NCBI GenBank assembly: GCA_026195755.1
Contig: JAPHRL010000149.1
Coordinates: forward strand, 1 to 5,934
Origin: Kangiella sp.
GTDB lineage: Bacteria > Pseudomonadota > Gammaproteobacteria > Enterobacterales > Kangiellaceae
Length of the DNA stretch: 5,934 nt
Direction: 5' to 3'
A model generated the notes under the pieces. It was not told the origin of the DNA. It was given only the letters and a program-made list of their open reading frames with translations, and did no database searches. Positions 4,931 through 5,934 of this stretch are shown here, in pieces; position 1 is the first letter of the stretch, and each line of letters opens with the position of its first letter. A program made the position numbers and the translations under genes.

Positions 4931-5464
4931 ATGAAACCCGTTCACTCTCTAGCTCTGCTGCTGTTCACTATTTTATGTTCCACTCCCTCATTAGCGAATG
5001 ACCGAGATCAATCCAACGATGTACTTACTCAAGCCATTATTGATATTCTGCAAGCCATCGATACGCCCAATATCACGCGACGAGCCATGATGAACTCTTT
5101 TGCGCAGGACACATCCGGCAATATTACCGATGAGTTTGCCAATTGCGTTAATGATCACCTGACTGATGAGATCTTGTATGACATGTTCATTCCAGTCTAT
5201 AAGTCAAATCTTGATCAGAACACCGCTGTCAGACTTAGTGAGTTCTTTAAATCTGAAACTGGCAAAAAATTCAGTATCATTGTTCGCATTCAGATTGGCG
5301 AAGATTTACCAATGCCGGATATGACCGCTGAAGATTTGCAGGTTTATTCTCAACATGAGAACGATATCCTAAGCCTTGGCAACGAACAGCTGGTAGCGGA
5401 TGCTGAAGCTGCTGGTAAGGAAATTGGTATGCAACTTGGTATTGAATGCGCCATGGGCAAGTAG
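4931..5464 (+). CDS. Exported DUF2059-like protein, probably periplasmic
   Basis: 177 residues from the chosen start. An N-terminal signal peptide is clear: MKPVHS, hydrophobic LALLLFTIL, then a TPSLA-ND type I cleavage site near residue 22. The Cys within it (C16) has no lipobox small residue before it, so a lipoprotein is unlikely. The mature part is helical and acidic. LTDEILYDMFIPVYKSNL followed by LSEFFKSETGKKF (about 102-114) matches the DUF2059 pattern of a Pro-Tyr helix and an (F/Y)(F/Y)xSxxG motif. The biochemical role of this family is not established. Two Cys remain in the mature protein (C72 and C173) and could form a disulfide. Two ATGs lie side by side at 4928 and 4931; GAGGA at 4920-4924 is 3 bases from the first and 6 from the second, so the second is preferred. 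It is a single-gene unit closed by the terminator at 5481-5506. Confidence 0.78.
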   Translation: MKPVHSLALLLFTILCSTPSLANDRDQSNDVLTQAIIDILQAIDTPNITRRAMMNSFAQDTSGNITDEFANCVNDHLTDEILYDMFIPVYKSNLDQNTAVRLSEFFKSETGKKFSIIVRIQIGEDLPMPDMTAEDLQVYSQHENDILSLGNEQLVADAEAAGKEIGMQLGIECAMGK

Positions 5465-5480
5465 TCTGTAACTTCTTTGT

Positions 5481-5506
5481 AAAAGCCGGGACTGCCCGGC
5501 TTTTTT
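5481..5506. terminator. Bidirectional Rho-independent terminator between convergent genes
   Basis: Stem AAAAGCCGGG (5481-5490) pairs with CCCGGCTTTT (5495-5504) around the loop ACTG, and six T residues follow on the plus strand. The opposite strand also ends in a run of T, so it can serve both the DUF2059-like gene (stop at 5462-5464) and the convergent hydrolase (stop at 5510-5512). Confidence 0.9.
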
Positions 5507-5509
5507 AAT

Positions 5510-5934
5510 TTAACTTTTGAATACCACCGGCTTTAGAAACTGCTCCAGCTCTTGCCAGAATTTATCCCAGTTACCAGGTGTATCGGCATGTGCAGTCTCG
5601 TACACTTTGTGAGTAGCATCTTCTTTGACTGTGAGTAGTTTATTCAAGGCATCAATAGGTACCGTTTTATCCGTTTTACCGTGTATCAAGTAAACCATAC
5701 CCTGATATTCAGACAGTGCCTTGACGTTATCGAAAGGATGTTGCACTAGAAACGCAGGCAATAAACGTTTATAAGCCAAGTCAACAATACTTGAGTACGT
5801 TGACATCAAAACTACCGCTATCGGGTTATGTTTTGGAACCAGCGTCAGAACTGCACCGCCACCCATTGAGCGACCAAGCAACACTATACGTTCTTTATCC
5901 AGCTGCTCCTGTTGTTCTACCCACTCATAGGCCA
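5510..5934 (-). CDS. Alpha/beta hydrolase, C-terminal part, cut by window edge
   Basis: The reading frame stays open to the right edge, giving 140 residues plus a partial codon. The internal GTG at 5882-5884 is not the start, because typical hydrolase sequence continues upstream (AYEWVEQQEQ, then LDKERIVLLGRSMGGG). The catalytic triad is visible: nucleophile Ser in the elbow G-R-S-M-G, Asp in LIHGKTDKTVPI, and His in ETAHADTPGNW near the C-terminus. This pattern is common in the small alpha/beta-fold serine hydrolases (BEM46/FrsA-type and dienelactone-hydrolase-like) with unknown esterase or peptidase substrates. A signal peptide or membrane anchor cannot be assessed because the N-terminus is missing. 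It ends at the shared bidirectional terminator and belongs to the housekeeping flank by composition. Confidence 0.85.
   Translation of the reverse strand, partial: AYEWVEQQEQLDKERIVLLGRSMGGGAVLTLVPKHNPIAVVLMSTYSSIVDLAYKRLLPAFLVQHPFDNVKALSEYQGMVYLIHGKTDKTVPIDALNKLLTVKEDATHKVYETAHADTPGNWDKFWQELEQFLKPVVFKS

Noticed and set aside
1..5934. CRISPR array, tRNA, rRNA, IS element or phage genes
   Set aside because: No spaced direct repeats, tRNA-like cloverleaf, transposase, integrase or terminal inverted repeats were found on reading either strand.

Overview
The window looks like chromosomal DNA of a gammaproteobacterium, probably marine. The basis is the housekeeping right half: ribA and pepB proteins close to the enterobacterial forms, plus an exported DUF2059-like protein. 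I cannot name the genus. Almost everything in the left half reads on the minus strand, so gene order below is given right to left.

Right half, about 2860-5934 (housekeeping): a partial alpha/beta hydrolase at the right edge (minus); a bidirectional terminator at 5481-5506; an exported DUF2059-like protein (plus); then, divergently, ribA (GTP cyclohydrolase II) followed by pepB (M17 leucyl-type aminopeptidase). pepB ends at a strong Rho-independent terminator at 2860-2884.

Left half, about 1-2822 (accessory and visibly AT-richer; 2401-2460 is 30% GC while 3541-3600 in pepB is 53%): this is a split borosin RiPP locus. A GNAT acetyltransferase (2286-2822) is followed by a SonM-like peptide-backbone alpha-N-methyltransferase (1403-2212). 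Next comes a 67-residue precursor peptide (1135-1338). It has a borosin-binding-domain-like leader with the hallmark YKxNPEAV...G(V/L)T(N/D)EQ and a very leucine-rich C-terminus carrying two KLLLL(E/T)P motifs. The precursor has its own consensus-like promoter and a strong ribosome binding site.

A plus-strand, 5'-truncated GNAT remnant (748-1113) lies beyond the precursor. A second, related GNAT (166-681) follows, and 14 bases after its stop is the start of a second, divergent borosin-type methyltransferase that runs off the left edge (TTG start at 151). The locus therefore looks like two GNAT-methyltransferase modules in tandem, and a second precursor is predicted just outside the window.

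Proposed working: the precursor binds the methyltransferase in trans through its leader helices. The enzyme uses SAM to methylate backbone amides in the leucine-rich tail, and the GNATs may acetylate the product or give self-protection. The methyltransferase and precursor roles rest on strong family resemblance. The GNAT role and the exact core boundaries are inference.
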